Notes: a model not told the origin generated them from the sequence alone. Positions 12,661-25,899 are shown, numbered from the stretch's first letter. The stretch: 64,000 nt of DNA from Istiophorus platypterus (GCA_016859345.1 CM029126.1:3799001-3863000), one strand, 5' to 3'. Translations and numbers: made by a program.

Positions 12661-15119
12661 AGTACTGGTGAGTTTTGGGATTTGGGCCCCAATGCTCAAA
12701 TCAAATTTCCTACTCTTATGGAAACCCCGATTGGAGATATATAAAGTTATAAAGTTATAAATAACCAGATTTCAAGGTAGGATTTGAGAACTTAAATCTG
12801 GTGTTGTATTTAATGTCCTCAGAGGAATCATACAGCCCCGGGCTTTACTCATGAAGAGTCATGTGAAAATGATTTTCCTGAGCCGTCTCTCGCAGCGGCC
12901 CCTTCTTGTTCTCACACTACATCTGTCAAGCTACACGGCCGGCTTTATCCTCTCCGTGTTTAGTCTGCGGTGCACCGATATTTTGACAGCGGCACAAAAA
13001 CACCGTGTTGCACCTATGTTTGTGTGTTTGGCCTTACGGCGCGCTGCGATTGCGATCTCGCGCTTGTATTGAAGGATGGAGGTGAGGTCACCGAGCCTTG
13101 GCCGGGATGTGCTCCGCTGAAAAACCCCGGGCTGCAATAAATGTCTCGTTTTGTGAAGTATTCCCGCACCTGCGGCCGACCTCGGATGGCCCCGGGATGT
13201 AGACTGTATCTGGCTTCTCTGCCTCTCTGCAAATGATACAGTGTGATAAGTAAATGAGGCATCCATGGAGGGCGTGTGTGCTGGTGGGGCTCTCTCAGCA
13301 CATGTGGGATTTGGTATGTCCCAGTTCGTAAATCCCACCCATGCTTTCATGCTTTCATACCTCCCCGACTGAGGACCCATTGTTCTGCTTACTGTTTTGA
13401 GGTATGTCTTTCGGTGAGTTGAATTCAAACAACGGTCGTCTCTCACCGGAGCTTGTCGGAAAAGTTCCTACCGAGGGGATCCGCTGGAAAGCACGGACCC
13501 CCTCGGTGTTCCCATCCTGAAGAGGGTACACAGAAAGAGAAGTCCAACGTTAGACGTATGTCTGACAAACTGCCTTGTTTGGCCAGTGGTCGCCCCTAGA
13601 CAGGATATTTTGGAAACCTGTGTTGAAAGAGCTTTACCAGCGTACCGTGACAGGGCGTTGTGGCAACAATTGTTCCCTCACTGGGCTCTGAAAAGGAGTT
13701 ATCAGTACAAAAGTCATTTCTTTTTTCTTTTTTTTTTTTCTACGGCTGGAAAGTCTGAGGGGGCTCGCGGCCGCACAAGAGTAGGGTGGGGATGCAGACT
13801 CGCAGACTTATTCATTTTCCTACGGCGCGATCCCTTTCAGATGAAGTGAGGCAGAGTGGGAGCGACACGGGTATCTAAAATACAGACATCCAGGCAGCGA
13901 CACTAAATACCTCGGCGAAGAATTCCATAAAACACATTCCCCGGAGGTGCTCTGTGTGTGAGAAGTACGAAATAATGGTCATGTCCTTGTCATATTTGTC
14001 AACTTCGGCTCTCGGGCATCTCAGCGTGGATCCAGGCTAATTTCTATATTTATGGCGTGAGCGTTATGTATACCCCCGACGGCTGTTTGGGGCTAAAGCC
14101 CTACAGTAAATGTAAAAAACCCCCGTTGGATCTAAGTGCTTTAGGTTCCTCTATAGCAGAACCTAAAGCTCCTGGAGAGTTTGGCAGGATTATTGATCAT
14201 CTTTGATCCACTTCATCTCAGCAGATCATTGATGCATCATCCGGCCATTCATCTTATATTATTTTCCAGTCACTATCCAGCTCATTGTCCTGTCCCCTTC
14301 TTTCTTTCCTTATTTCCTTCCTTCCCCTTTTCAATTGATGTTAAAGTGAGAAAATCTCCAAAGAGAGAGAGAAATGTTTTCACATAGCAGCAAAGCTTAA
14401 CCTTAGCTACTCATCTTCACAATTAGTACTTTTAAGAAGTGCTAAGAAACTATCTAGTACAGAACTGAATTATTTCCTCTCTTGTCTCCATTCCTTTCAC
14501 ATGTTGTCTCATAATATCCTCAATCTTCTCTTGTTGAACTGATCAGAAATCCCGAAAATCCCCCGAAATAGAAAGCCAAACGTCTAAAACTCTTTTCCGT
14601 CAGTACATTTTTGTGACATTTGAGAATATTCTCCCGCTGATACTTGTTCACCTCTGCTTCTCCAATCCCACCATACCCACACCGTTGGGGGGGGTGGTGT
14701 TGGGTGGGGTGGGCGGGTGTATAAAACGCATGTGTATAAAATGCAAAGACAGTTTTACTTTTAGTGGAGTATTTTTCCTTTGTTGATCCATTTGTAGCAG
14801 TGATTCTTCTAAGAATGGATCGAAGGACTTCATTTGGTTTAAGGTGTATGATAAGAAATGATAATAATCATGTTCATTTACCCAGTCAATTTGTGAGATA
14901 AGCTGCACCACACTGGCTTCTGCCTCTACCAAACATTTGCAAAAGTGAACTTAAAAATGATCACTGATAACGAGTTAGGTGCAGACTTGGTTTTGAAAGG
15001 TTAGCTTTAAGTGAGGGAAGTGGATGTGAATGAAATGACCAGACACAAAATGATGAATCTCATAATAAACATGTTAAAAAGAAGAATCAGGACGCTGCTT
15101 TGTTGAAATGAACATAAGT

Positions 15120-15330
15120 GGAGATAAAGCCATTGATGAATGAATCGATCAACAGAGAATTAATCTGCAGTAGTTTTGACTGTCGATTTCAGTCATCTTT
15201 AAACTCTAAATGCCAAACGGTGCCACTATTTTTGAGCTTTTAAAATGTGAGTATATTTCAGTTTTCTTAGTCTTAGAGTTTGGGGTTTTGAAATGTTGAT
15301 CAAACAACACAACCAATTCAAATCTAAAGT
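15120..15330. mobile_element. Fragment of the 1422-type repeat
   Basis: Shows GATGAATGAATCGATCAACAGAGAATTAATCTGCAGTAGTTTTGAC, then an AAACTCTAAATGCCAAACGGTG segment and a TTTCAGTTTTCTTAGTC segment, which are landmarks of the element seen at 1422 and 7985. The ends are not preserved, so it is probably a decayed fragment. Confidence 0.45.
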
Positions 15331-15646
15331 CTATGAGGCTCCAAAAGTGGAAATAAATGTTTTCACTGACCAGCAATTAGAGTTTAACACTTCTTGAAAA
15401 TTAGTGCTTTTTTATTACTTACTTTAAAAATTTAGGTACTTTTAACACGTTGAATAAATACGAAGTGCCCTGCTTTAAGTATAGTTTTTAGGTATTTTCT
15501 GGCACTTTACGTACACTCTTGTTTAATTCCTTCCTCCTTGAACTGATCCAAAACCATGAAAATCCTCAGAACTATAAATGAATAATGGTTTCCATCTGAC
15601 AGGAACACTAAATGCTGACACTCTTGACAATTAGTACTCTTTTATT

Positions 15647-15650
15647 TATA

Positions 15651-15688
<38 letters not shown>
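15647..15688. repeat. (TA)n microsatellite
   Basis: About 20 TA units with a single TATG interruption near 15655. Confidence 0.95.
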
Positions 15689-15691
<3 letters not shown>

Positions 15692-16940
15692 TTTTATTTT
15701 ATTTATTTATTTTTTAATTTGAGGATATTTTCTCTCAATTCTTGTTTACTTGTACTCTTTTGATCCCACTGTCCATCCTGTGGTTCAGTAATTACAAACT
15801 CATGCTGTTACTCAAACCCGCAGATCTTTATTATTTCAGATTTTAGTGGAGAGCTCAAAGTTTCCAGAGGTACCAAACATGTCAGACTGAATTTTGGGCA
15901 AAAGGAGTATAAAATGATGCACGAGACAACTAGAACATTTCCAGCCATATAAACCTGGGGTCTTAGGTTTGAATATATAATTCAGTTTATATAGCTACAA
16001 TAAAGGGATGGAACAAACTGATGCAGAATGTGAAACTGTCGGATGGTGTGGAATATCAGCATCTCCGACTTATAAAGCAACTTAAGGGGAAATAAAAGGA
16101 CACTGGATGTTAAGGGATTGGATTTGAATCCAGGAATTATACTTGTAATTGTGTATTTTCCCTCTGTGGTGTTTCTGCCTTCGCTGGGAGATTTTAATCA
16201 TTCTGCTGCCATTGTTCACCGTATCAAATGAGTCTCTACAGGGCCTTAGCGGTGTAAAACTTGGGGCTTCTAATCAGACTCTTGGACCAAGTAATTGGAC
16301 CTGTTACCCCTTCTCTCCTCTCAGTTTAGCCCCTAGCTACTGCCTGTCTTCAATGATACACGGAGGGGAGGGAGGGCAGCAGGACCACAATACCCACTCA
16401 GGGACGAGCTGTCAGAAGCCCTGAAACACTATCCTGTCTCAGACCAAAAGCGCCGGGTCTTTTTAGCAGTATTGTATCACTGGGATTCAACACGCAGGTC
16501 ATTTGGGGAGAGTTTTTTTTTTTTCTTTTCTTTTTTTTCTTCCGAGAAATTACTTCATCTGTTTAAGGGCAGAAGTTAAAGCAGAGCTCAACCAAGTTCT
16601 TGTTAGGTGGTGGTTAAAGCCGTAAAGACTCTCCACGGTGGGGACTGCCGTCTGGATCTTAATGCTAGTAATGATACTGCCCTCAAGTGGTTTCTACAGC
16701 TATTAGTACTGTAGCGCTCTCATATCAGGGGAGGAAACAAAAAATGGGGGGGCGAATTAAAAAAAAACAACCAACAGCATCTTTCTACATGTTTCACTTT
16801 GGTTATGGTTAGCTAGTGTGACTCAAACAACTCCATCCAGTTCTCTTGGTGCCAGGCTTCTCCATAGGCTGTTCTTCGTTTGGAGACCTGGCGCCCTTGG
16901 CATTTCATGAAGGGGAACAGAGGTGGAAGCCCTCAACGTT

Positions 16941-16972
16941 AGCAGCAGCAGCAGCGTCAGCAGCAGCAGCAG
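16941..16972. repeat. (AGC)n microsatellite
   Basis: Ten AGC triplets interrupted once by GTC. It lies in a chance ORF and is not judged coding. Confidence 0.9.
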
Positions 16973-19900
16973 TCGTCCCCGGGTGCAGGGGCATCTCGCC
17001 AGTATGACGGAGACGTGCAAATTGTCAATGCTAAAGGTTCCTAATTGCCTGAAAACCTTTAAGCTTCAAAGAAGGCCCTCCTTGTGTGGCAGGGGTGCCG
17101 CTGCTGCTTCTGCTCCTAGATGGAAAGGTTGATTGCATGTGTGGCATTTAAAAGTAGAGAGAGTTTGAGGATTGCTTATTGTGTGGTCTGCTGGAGCCCC
17201 CCCACCACCTACCCCCCCCCCCCCCCGCTCTGTGTTTCAAAGACCTGTCGACTCATGACCTGTCAAAATCCACCCTTTAAACAGTAAGCAAAAATAGAAG
17301 CTAATGATTGAAGTTCCATTCCACAAACTTGCGGTTACAGTTTGGAATAACAAGGCGGTTGCATGTGTTTGTGCATTCATACACATGGGAGTGATTGAGA
17401 ATAAATTTGCTCTCAGTTACTGCCTGGTCTTATGATAATATATCGCATTGTTTATATATCAAGACGACGCTGTCACCTAATTCTGTGATACGCCTCGTCT
17501 TTTGGCGCTGGAATCAAACAAACCGAAGATGAAAAATGAAGGTGACCCAGAGAACTCTCTCATCCATGACTCCTATCCGGTGGTATTTCTCCCCCGATAG
17601 CAGTTCATTTATTGTTTCTCACTATTTTTAAATACAAAATCTGTCAAGAGAAACTATATAATATATATGTTTAAAAAAAAATGCCATCCAGGCCAGCGAG
17701 GGGTTGACTGCGTCAGTAATTGACAAAGCAGGAACTCGGCCTGTCAGTGAAAAATACAGTGTTGCATTTCAGAATGTAAATGTGTCACTTTCACGTTTAA
17801 TATGGCATGAATTCCTATTGATAGCCCTTCCACTAATGTGAATAAATGATGATACTTTTGGCCGGGAAACGCTTTAAGTGAGGATTTGTGGCAGATAATC
17901 GTTGCGCAGTGGAAAATCAGGTTCCGTCACGTCTGTTAATGGTAAAGTGAATCTCATAAAAGAAAAAAAAAAAAACAGGCCCTTTTTAAAAAAAATAAGA
18001 TAAAATAAAATAGAATATCCTCCTAATGACTGCACTTAGACCCTGGCAGATGATTTAATTTCTGTCTTTGGAATATATGACGATTAATTCGACATTATAA
18101 ACAGGTGAGGAGGGCCAATTAGCTCAGATAGCTCTATCAATCAAACTAATTGGCTTGTGGTTTTGTTTTTTTTTTGTCTCAACAAGGCCTGGTTCAACTT
18201 TCGCTCCGGGTTTTATCTCATGTCTGTCCAAATGCCCCATTTCAGTTCTGTTTGTCTCAGCGCTGCCACAGTGAGAAATATTCAGCCCCTGAGCGATGGC
18301 GAACTGGTTTCCCCATCTCCAGAAAACCACTCTGCCGCTAGAATAGATGACTCTGACTGAGACAGTGGAAAACCCTGTCAGTCGGCGCTGGAGGACACTG
18401 GCTCTGATGATGATGAGGAAGATCTGGAGACGCGCAAATCCCTCCAGGATCACATTCCGCCTCCCTGCGGGTGTCTGTGAGGGGGCACGCCGGCGAAGCA
18501 TCCCCCCCCCACTCAAGAAACGGTTGCGTGCCCATGACAACGAGCCGGCGAGACGCCCGTTAGCGGAGCTGCTTTGCTCATCCTGGCCGACGCTCGGTGG
18601 AAAGAGGAGACGCAAGCCGAGCGCAGCCGAGCCGAGCGCCAACCTCCGCCAACGCCAGCGATGCCTGGGTCAGGAGGGGGTACCAGCTCTTTCCCCGTCG
18701 AGACCACAGGCTTACCGGCCTGAACTGTGGCGGCCATCAGTCCTTACGCTAAAAGTCGTAGAGATTTCAAGACTGAGAACGGTTTGATATGTAAATGCCT
18801 GCAGAGTTTGCTGCTGTTAAGTAATCCTACCCTTTTGTCTTGCTTTTTTCTTTTCTTTCCTCCACCACATTTGAAGCCTGAGTGACAGTTGTGACTACTT
18901 AAAGCTGTGCCACGAGTCGATGAAGAGCTCGAGAGTTTTTTTTCTTTTTGGTGTGTTCCACTGCGCAAGCAACTACTTGATTTAATGATGCTGTTTTATG
19001 AAGCGTGATTCATATTTCAAAGGCAGCGTATCTGGGGTGGAAATAATTCAGCGCTAGAGGTTAGACGGGCTCAAAACTTTGATCCTCCTTGGTGATCTTC
19101 ATTTGCCTATTGCTTTCTCTTATTTTCGCGTGTGCAAACCTTTTTTTTTCTTTTTTCGACTTGTTTTTTTGTTCTGCATATAAGAAAACAGACCTCTATA
19201 ATAGAACCATTAGCTGTGGTTTTGATGGCTGTAGCTGTCTTCAATATGCCTGAAACACCCGCGGTTCTCGTGACTTTCCCATGGTCCTCGTCGGCGCACT
19301 TGGGAGGTAATCGGCCAATGATCGCGCCCATCGCATTCATCATCCCCGCGGCCCTTTAGCTCATCCAAACACATGTAACATCTCAAATACTTTCCATGCG
19401 AAGATGTAATTGCTTTTAGATAACAATCGGAGGAATGCTTTAATCTGATAAACTGAAAAAAATGCAATCAGATTCACCAGAACACTTTGATAGTTCGCTC
19501 CGAGCTCCCGTCTGATCACTTGATGAACCTTTGCCGATTCCTCAGGGACATGTGGACAGTGCTGGGCTGCATCAGCTGCATTCTGTTGACTGATCACAGA
19601 TGTACTGGCACACCTCCTCATCCCCTCATAGTAATGATTAAGCCGCAGAACAATGACTTGGATACTTCATAAAGAAAAACAGGATAGCCTCGCTGTGTTT
19701 TTTTTCTTCGAATCCATTTCCTTTGATTCTTCAAACTTCTTGCCAGTTGTCAATATAAATGCATATTAAGAAAAGATTGTAGATGCTGATGCTGAGTGCT
19801 CCTGAATCCCATTCAAAGTCATCATATTTTGATTTTTCTTTATTTTTTTTTTTTCCTTATCCCACCGTGTTGCTTTAATCAATGGGAGGCTGGAGCCGCT

Positions 19901-20822
19901 GATCTGTGCTCCGGTGCCATGGTGCCCCCCTTCAGTCGGCTGGTGTGGAAAATCCATGTCATCTGACTCCCGCCTCCGCTGGTTCTGATTAGGGACGAGC
20001 GCTCCGGGACTTCTGGATCCCGGGTCCCTCGCTCCCATTAACCACGGTCAGGCCTGATTCCACGCTCGTCGCTCTCGCACCTCGTCATATTCCCGTCCAA
20101 TCCCCCTGCACAAACTGGGCTGCTAGAGAGCGGCCCGTTGGAGTCGGGGCTGTGCGATTCGAGCAAGGAAAGAGTGAAAGGGAGATTATTTTTCTCCCGC
20201 TGATCTGCACTCAGCTCCCAATGTGCTAAACGGCTGACACATAGTTGAGAGGCAAAATGAATCTGGAAGCCAGATCTGAACTTCACAAATCATATATATT
20301 TTTCGACGTTTTAATGGGATATATTTAAAGTATATTTTTATTTTCCTCTCTGTGGATGTTAGAACATTAAAAGCTCTGTGAGAAGGCCTCTTAAGCCACC
20401 TTAAATGTTTTTATTCCTCTCTAAGAATACCTGCCTTTTGAGGGCTGGCTGGTAAAATTGATTTTAGATCCAAGAGAAAGAATGTCAGTTTGGTTGATGT
20501 CTTTGTGGTGAAATAATAAAAGACAAATCCGCTCCTGTTTTAAAGGATAATTACTGTTTATTACAACTTGGATCTAATTTTCATGGGTTTGGTACTTGTT
20601 TTTGTTGGGTTTTTTTAATAACACTGTGTTCGCCAAAGGAATAGAAATAGGTCTTTTTTAGCAACAGATGTTTCGACATCTCAGAGCAGGAAAAGAATCA
20701 AGTGGAACTAACAACTAATACTAATACTAATTTGGTTCATCCCAATTAGCTGTTGCAGTTCACTTTCAAGACTTACTCGAGCACCTAAATGGAGCAGAGA
20801 CATCGTAAATGGCATTAGTCAC

Positions 20823-20865
20823 TGCCACGCTCTCAGATCCATCGCGGAGATCTGAGAGCGTGGCA
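20823..20865. other. Perfect 17-bp stem, 9-nt loop hairpin
   Basis: Left arm TGCCACGCTCTCAGATC (20823-20839), loop 20840-20848, right arm 20849-20865 is its exact reverse complement. It is GC-balanced rather than AT-rich and so is not a microsatellite by-product. It lies deep in the crppa intron. Function unknown; it could be the remnant of a palindromic mobile element or a structured RNA segment of the pre-mRNA. Confidence 0.9.
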
Positions 20866-23007
20866 ACATCGCTAAAAAGGGAACCCGACAGGGCACGGCG
20901 AGCGGCCAGAGAGCCAAACAGGTTTCAGGCAAAGCCAGGGATTAGCTAAACTTACTTGGAAATGAAGGCACAACAGTAAAATTATCACCAGGTTCATTTA
21001 TGTAGCAGTCAACTGTGTATTTAAGACTCTCTTCATTAGGTCCTGGTCTTGAAACGAGCCAACTTGGACACACAAGAACTCTGTTGGAGGCTGTTTTCCG
21101 ACCAACCGCCAGCGACGGTTTTCATTTCAGCCGACAACGTTGATGGCCGTCGTATAGAAATGACAAAACTACTTTGTGCACCTCTCTCCGAAAATCAAGG
21201 GACCAACTGTTTCAAAAATATCGTGAATCTTGATGTTAAATCTGCCTGTGTTGACATCGTAAACTTCTATATGGAAAACTGAGGTGGACGTCAAGCTTGA
21301 CCGGCAAAGCAAGAGTGAATGAGAGTAGGAGTGGGCTTCTTGAAAAATTGTGAAAGCCCAAGGATATAATAAACAAGATTATCCTTCAAATTCATTTTGA
21401 ATTTAGGTTGAAGGATAATAGTTATGTTTGAAAGCATGTTTGAAAGACGTTTGAAAGCATAGCTAAGGTATATAAAGTGGTTTCCATTGGATAAACCAAA
21501 ATCTATCCCAGCCCTTTCTTTTTTTCTTCTCTGTGGTATACATGCTTTTTTGTGTTTTCAGTGGTATAAACTGTACTTTTAAGAGTTCTCTTTTTAAGAG
21601 TTTCAAAAAAAGGGAATCTTTTTTTTTTTTTAATGTGCTCTCCGTCATGCGTGCCGCTACATCAAAAGCTTTGTCGAAAGCCTCGTTAAAAGGCCGCGAT
21701 CCATTTATGAAAAAGTCCAGGTAGAGCATGACACATAAATCTACGGGAGGAACAAGCCGGTGGTTGAAACAAAGTAAATCTCCCTGAGCTGCCGCGCCTT
21801 TTGAAATATGGAAAACGGGTCATTCTCGGGCCTCATCGGGAGACTAAATCAAAGTAGGGAGTCGCTGATGCCTGAGGAACGGAGTCAGGGCAGTGAAAGC
21901 CATTAAAAGTGCATTGGTTTCGCGGTTTGTGGGGGAAAAAAGAAGAAGAAAGATACAGAAGAGAGGAATCGCAAAAGCAAAACAACCACAACAGTGGGGT
22001 TTTCCTTGGAGGAGAGAATGTCGGGGCCCCTTTTGTCTTCGCGTGTGGTTTCAGCATAGATCTGTTCAATATCACGTGCCGCAAATCCCAAAGTGTACCT
22101 TATCGGTTCACAAGCCCCAGAGGACCTGACATTAACACATAAGTGGAAAAAAAAAAAGTTAAAGTGCCTTAATTCCGTGGCGTTTTTCTTTCCCCCTCCT
22201 CGGGGAAATTGCTTCCGTCTGCTGGTTGAACAATCGCGGGAAATAACACGGGAGTCATGAAAAAAAAAAATTTCCTCCACCGGGACTTGTGATTCCTGCA
22301 GTCAGGTCGAATGCGGTGAATTCAGATCGCCATTCGGCCGAGCCTGGTGAACCTTACGGCTGAATCTCTGCAGGTTTTTGGGGGGTTTTTTGTTGTTGTT
22401 TTTTTTTTTCTTTCTTTTTTGGTGAGATGAGAGCATGAGAAGGAGCAAGGGGGAAATTATTCCCCCCCCCCCAGTCAGGGAAGTTCAGCATCCAGGATAT
22501 TTTTATGACCCGTCCGTCATCGCCGTCACAGAAAGTGGCAGCTAAATTATAAATTTGAGACATCGCAGACTTCCCTTTTCTTTTTTTTTTAAACCCGTTT
22601 GTCAGTGATGTTCGTGCAGCTGAGAGCAATACCAAACCGCTGATGTTGTAACTCCCTCCCTAACAGGTCTGTTACTTACTTTTGCCATTACTACAAGTGG
22701 AACAACATGGGTACGGTTTAACTTTCCTGCCGGGTTTTGAACTGGCTGCTAACGCTAACTGGATGATGCAGCTGGCGGCACCGTGGACCGGAGCGCCTGC
22801 ACAAACATTTGGATGACTCAGGCGGAGTCGTGGCTCGTGAGAGAGAGGGATAAACGTGAAACAAATGTGGATCTCCACGCTGATTGTCTTAGTGGGTTAC
22901 CATCGAGCTGACGTAATGAGCGAGGTGGCGTGTTGCTGTCGTGTCTGCATGTAATTTTATGTTCTTCAATGAATGATTGCATCCCCCCCCCCTTCTCTTT
23001 CTCTCAG

Positions 23008-23112
23008 GACACAGAGCGTTGGGAGAGGTCAGTGCTGAAGGTCGCTGAGATCACTTCGGCCCTGATCCGGGCGAGGAGCCCCGCCCTGGTGGGACAGCTT
23101 CTGCAGGCGTGA
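23008..23112 (+). CDS. CRPPA (ISPD), last coding exon with stop
   Basis: Encodes the final 34 residues of CRPPA plus the stop TGA (23110-23112). It begins DTERWERSVLKVAEITSALI and ends GQLLQA; the family's C-terminus has the same spacing and ends GQLL(I/V)A. The acceptor is a textbook pyrimidine tract followed by CAG at 23005-23007, phase 0, matching the phase-0 donor at 2820. The joined C-terminal segment reads ...RNILLYGIQLHQLE-DTERWERS..., which aligns without a gap to the known protein. Charged, helix-like, no membrane segment. This confirms that crppa runs left to right and ends 37 kb before meox2. Confidence 0.93.
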   Translation, partial: DTERWERSVLKVAEITSALIRARSPALVGQLLQA

Positions 23113-23482
23113 AGGGACGCAGCACTGACAGGAAATCCCCTTAACGTGCCTTAATGGACGCTGCCAGGATGAGACGGTCACGCTTTTTCCTTTTTTTCTT
23201 TGCTCTGAATCCTCGTCCTTAGTTACAGCAAGGTCAGAGGGTTTCTCCCATGATTAAATACTGCACTTCCGTAAAGCTTAAGGACTTTCGCGAGACAGGC
23301 TTAAAAATAGAGTCAAACACATTTTAGTCCCAAGTGTGTGTCAAGCTCCAGAATCCCTGAATCCCGCTCTCCTCCTATACTGCAACTCGAGAGATAATTT
23401 TGTGAAACTCTCCCTGTCTGGCGCACGGTCACGTGGTTTAGAGGCTTTCATATAATCGTTTTCATACGCTGTAAACAATAAA
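23113..23482 (+). other. crppa 3' UTR with candidate poly(A) signal
   Basis: The 3' UTR is inferred to follow the TGA at 23112. The first canonical AATAAA on this strand in a suitable position is 23477-23482 (in GTAAACAATAAACCATG), giving a UTR of about 385-395 nt. A cleavage site 10-30 nt downstream is inferred. Later signals, for example AATAAA near 25382, would imply a longer UTR. Confidence 0.5.
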
Positions 23483-24529
23483 CCATGATTACTGAATTGA
23501 CTTTGACGTGAAATTGGTGAAGTAACCGTTTAGTAATGATCTCCCAGCCAATTTTGGTGATGGCAATGAAAGGTTAAGCTAAACTTAACTGTGATCAACC
23601 ACAGTTTGAAGGCAGCGGTCTAATTTGAAAAATGTGGTTGGTTGTTAATTGGCCAGTGTGTGTGGTTTTTTTTTTTTGTTGTATTTTTTTTTGTTTTCAT
23701 TGCTTCACCAGTGGCAGATGAAAGAGAAAGTCACATCACCAGTCCACATTAGTTGAAAAACTCCAAAAATTACTTTCTGGAGAGTTCTTTGGGACATTAA
23801 ACCATAAAAATTACTACACGTTTTCGTTTTATATCGACTAAACACATTTTAAAGGTGCTGCTCATTTTTTGGTTTGTTTATGTGCTGCTGTATTTTTCAG
23901 AAGTTAAAGCTCCCCTGTGCCAGATTTCAACCTTTCATGCTGTGGAGACTCTTGATGGTGATGTTAAGACACAACGATGTGCACCACGAGTGACACATAC
24001 AGTTGTGTAAAATTTCAACATAATCAGGATTTAAAATGTATATAAACTATTGAGACCACTGTTGAAAAAAAATATTCGCTCCCCATTGGGATCAAGAGAC
24101 ATTTCTTGAAGATTTAAAGAAAAGGGAAAAATCAGAACATTCAGAGTTTTTCCTGTTTTTTAGTGTTTGTTAACTAATTGTCACAAAAACAATGACTTCC
24201 AGTATTTTTGTCCTTTTTCAGTGAAGCACAAAGCAACAGGGAGGATCCTAACTGACATGGACTGTGGTGTTACCTTTTAGCCAGAGCAGTTCGAACATTA
24301 TCACTGCTGTAAGTCTGAGGCTGCCTGTCACCCAAGCTCTGGTCCCATTTGTTCACCAAATGTATCATAAGTACCTTTCACAGCATATTGGTGTTAAGAG
24401 GCATGGTACCGAATGCATGTCTGAATAACAGAAAAAAACAGCTAAATGATTTCCAGCCTTGTCCCAGACCTGCGTTGACAGGTTATATCACTACATTATG
24501 ATCAGACAGCCGCCCAAATAGCATGTAGG

Positions 24530-25091
24530 GTGTTTGGTTCCAGACTCAAACGTTTCAAACTCTGGTGCATTTGTTCGTCCGGTTTGTGTGAAAGTTTTTC
24601 AGTCAAACTCTGGTCCAGTTGGTTTAAGGTGTGAAAGAAAAGCAAGATTTTTCGGAAATTATACATGTGATTTTAGCACAATTTCAAAAGCTAAACTACA
24701 ATAAAGAAAAAAAACATTTCCTAGCTGTGAACCCTAAATGGCTTGATCTCGTAAGTTATCCGTGCAAGTTACAAATAATAATGCTAATTATTTGGTCATT
24801 TTGGCTAATAGCTAGAGTCTGCCTCATTCTGTTTCTACCTGGTCATCAATGCTCACAATCGGTTATTTATTGTCAAGCTTTTTGTGACGCTGGGGAGGAT
24901 AAACACATTTCAGCGTAACTCGGTGTCAGTCACGAAATTTCGTTTTCACCACAAGGATCCACGTCCCGCTGACGACCGCAGGATGACCACCTTTAGCAGA
25001 AAGTTTCAGCCTTGACTTCATGCTTATGTGAAACCACAAACCGGACCAGAGCTAATAGACGACAGTGAATATTCCTTGGTCCAAACTACAG
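24530..25091. mobile_element. Candidate MITE with imperfect terminal inverted repeats
   Basis: The left end (GTTTGGTTCCAGAC ... GTCCGGTTTGTG at 24577-24588) is matched in reverse complement at the right end (CACAAACCGGAC at 25035-25046 ... CCTTGGTCCAAAC). The shared 12-mer sits about 45 bp inside each end, so the TIR is about 60 bp and imperfect. There is no ORF with transposase features. 'Kgtttggtcca' ends are common in fish non-autonomous DNA elements. Exact boundaries and target duplication are unclear. Confidence 0.5.
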
Positions 25092-25429
25092 ATAGGAAAT
25101 CGTCCTTAGGGAGGATCCTCGTCCTCCCAACACTGTGTGGTGAGAACATTCAGGTGACAAAAAGCTGCCAAATGGGTTAAGTTAGGCAGGACATACTGCA
25201 CATGAACAAGTCGGATGACTGATGGAGAGTTTTTTGCATTAATGACAAGAGTTCAACCACTGTACTTGTATTAAAACTGCTGCTTTTACAACTGGAAAAA
25301 AAAGCTGTTAATGACTGAATCACCTCTATGTAATAAGGGGGTACTTATTTTTTGTACACCATTAAATCTGCTTATATAAAGCAATAAAGACGTGTTTTTC
25401 ATATTCTGCTGTGCGTGTGCTCTTTTCAG

Positions 25430-25501
25430 GAAATGCGTTGGAAAATGTTGAGGGTGTGTTGGGAAGGAGCCGCTTCCTCATCACGCCGCCTCCAGCCAAA
25501 G
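25430..25501 (+). other. Orphan exon-like segment (24 codons, phase 1-1)
   Basis: Flanked by TGCTCTTTTCAG| and |GTGAGTGAAG, both good splice sites. In the phase-1 frame it reads NALENVEGVLGRSRFLITPPPAK with no stop, and 72 nt is a multiple of three. It lies 2.3 kb past the crppa stop on the same strand. No neighbouring exon was found and I do not recognise the peptide. It could be a skipped or alternative crppa exon, part of a long non-coding RNA, a displaced exon, or chance. Confidence 0.3.
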
Positions 25502-25899
25502 GTGAGTGAAGTGCTCCGAAGCTCCCTGAAGCTCAGTTGCAGGTCTGGTTGTCTGTCTGCGAGCTCATGCATCACTGAAGCCCCTAATGAAGCGGCTCAG
25601 TACAGATGAGGCTCCCGTTTCCTGCAGTGAACCGGCTCTAATACCACCAGACCCCGCAGCAACTTAACCGTGCAGAGGATGATGGTGGGGGCGGGAGGGG
25701 GGAAGTGATGGTAGAGTTGTGAGTCATGTTTTTATACCAAAAGTTGAGCCGTGAAGCCCCAGCTGTAAAATACATAGAGAGTCTTGGTCACTGGAGTTCG
25801 TCATGCTTAAATACATGGAGGATTCAGGGGGTCTTATTAAAGTTACATTTATCAAGTGGCCAAAACACAACTCCAAATGAATGAAAACTCACCGGAGAT

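Larger units (their letters stand above)
2821..23007 (+). other. crppa last intron (20.2 kb)
   Basis: GTAAGC donor at 2821 and a CCCCCCCCCCTTCTCTTTCTCTCAG acceptor (tract about 22983-23007) define the intron; both flanking exons are phase 0. It carries several diverged interspersed repeats between 7.4 and 9.4 kb, a duplicated palindrome (11451-11510), a TA microsatellite (15647-15688), an AGC repeat (16941-16972) and a 17-bp-stem hairpin (20823-20865). Complex stretches rich in ATTA/TAAT motifs (about 10680-11240 and 17440-18130) are candidate conserved non-coding DNA. No further coding exon was recognised; a GC-rich 146-codon ORF at 18347-18787 has no recognisable family. Confidence 0.75.

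Noticed and set aside
18124..18787. ORFs of 172 (-) and 146 (+) codons in the crppa intron
   Set aside because: Overlapping open frames on both strands in a GC-rich patch with no family resemblance and no exon structure.
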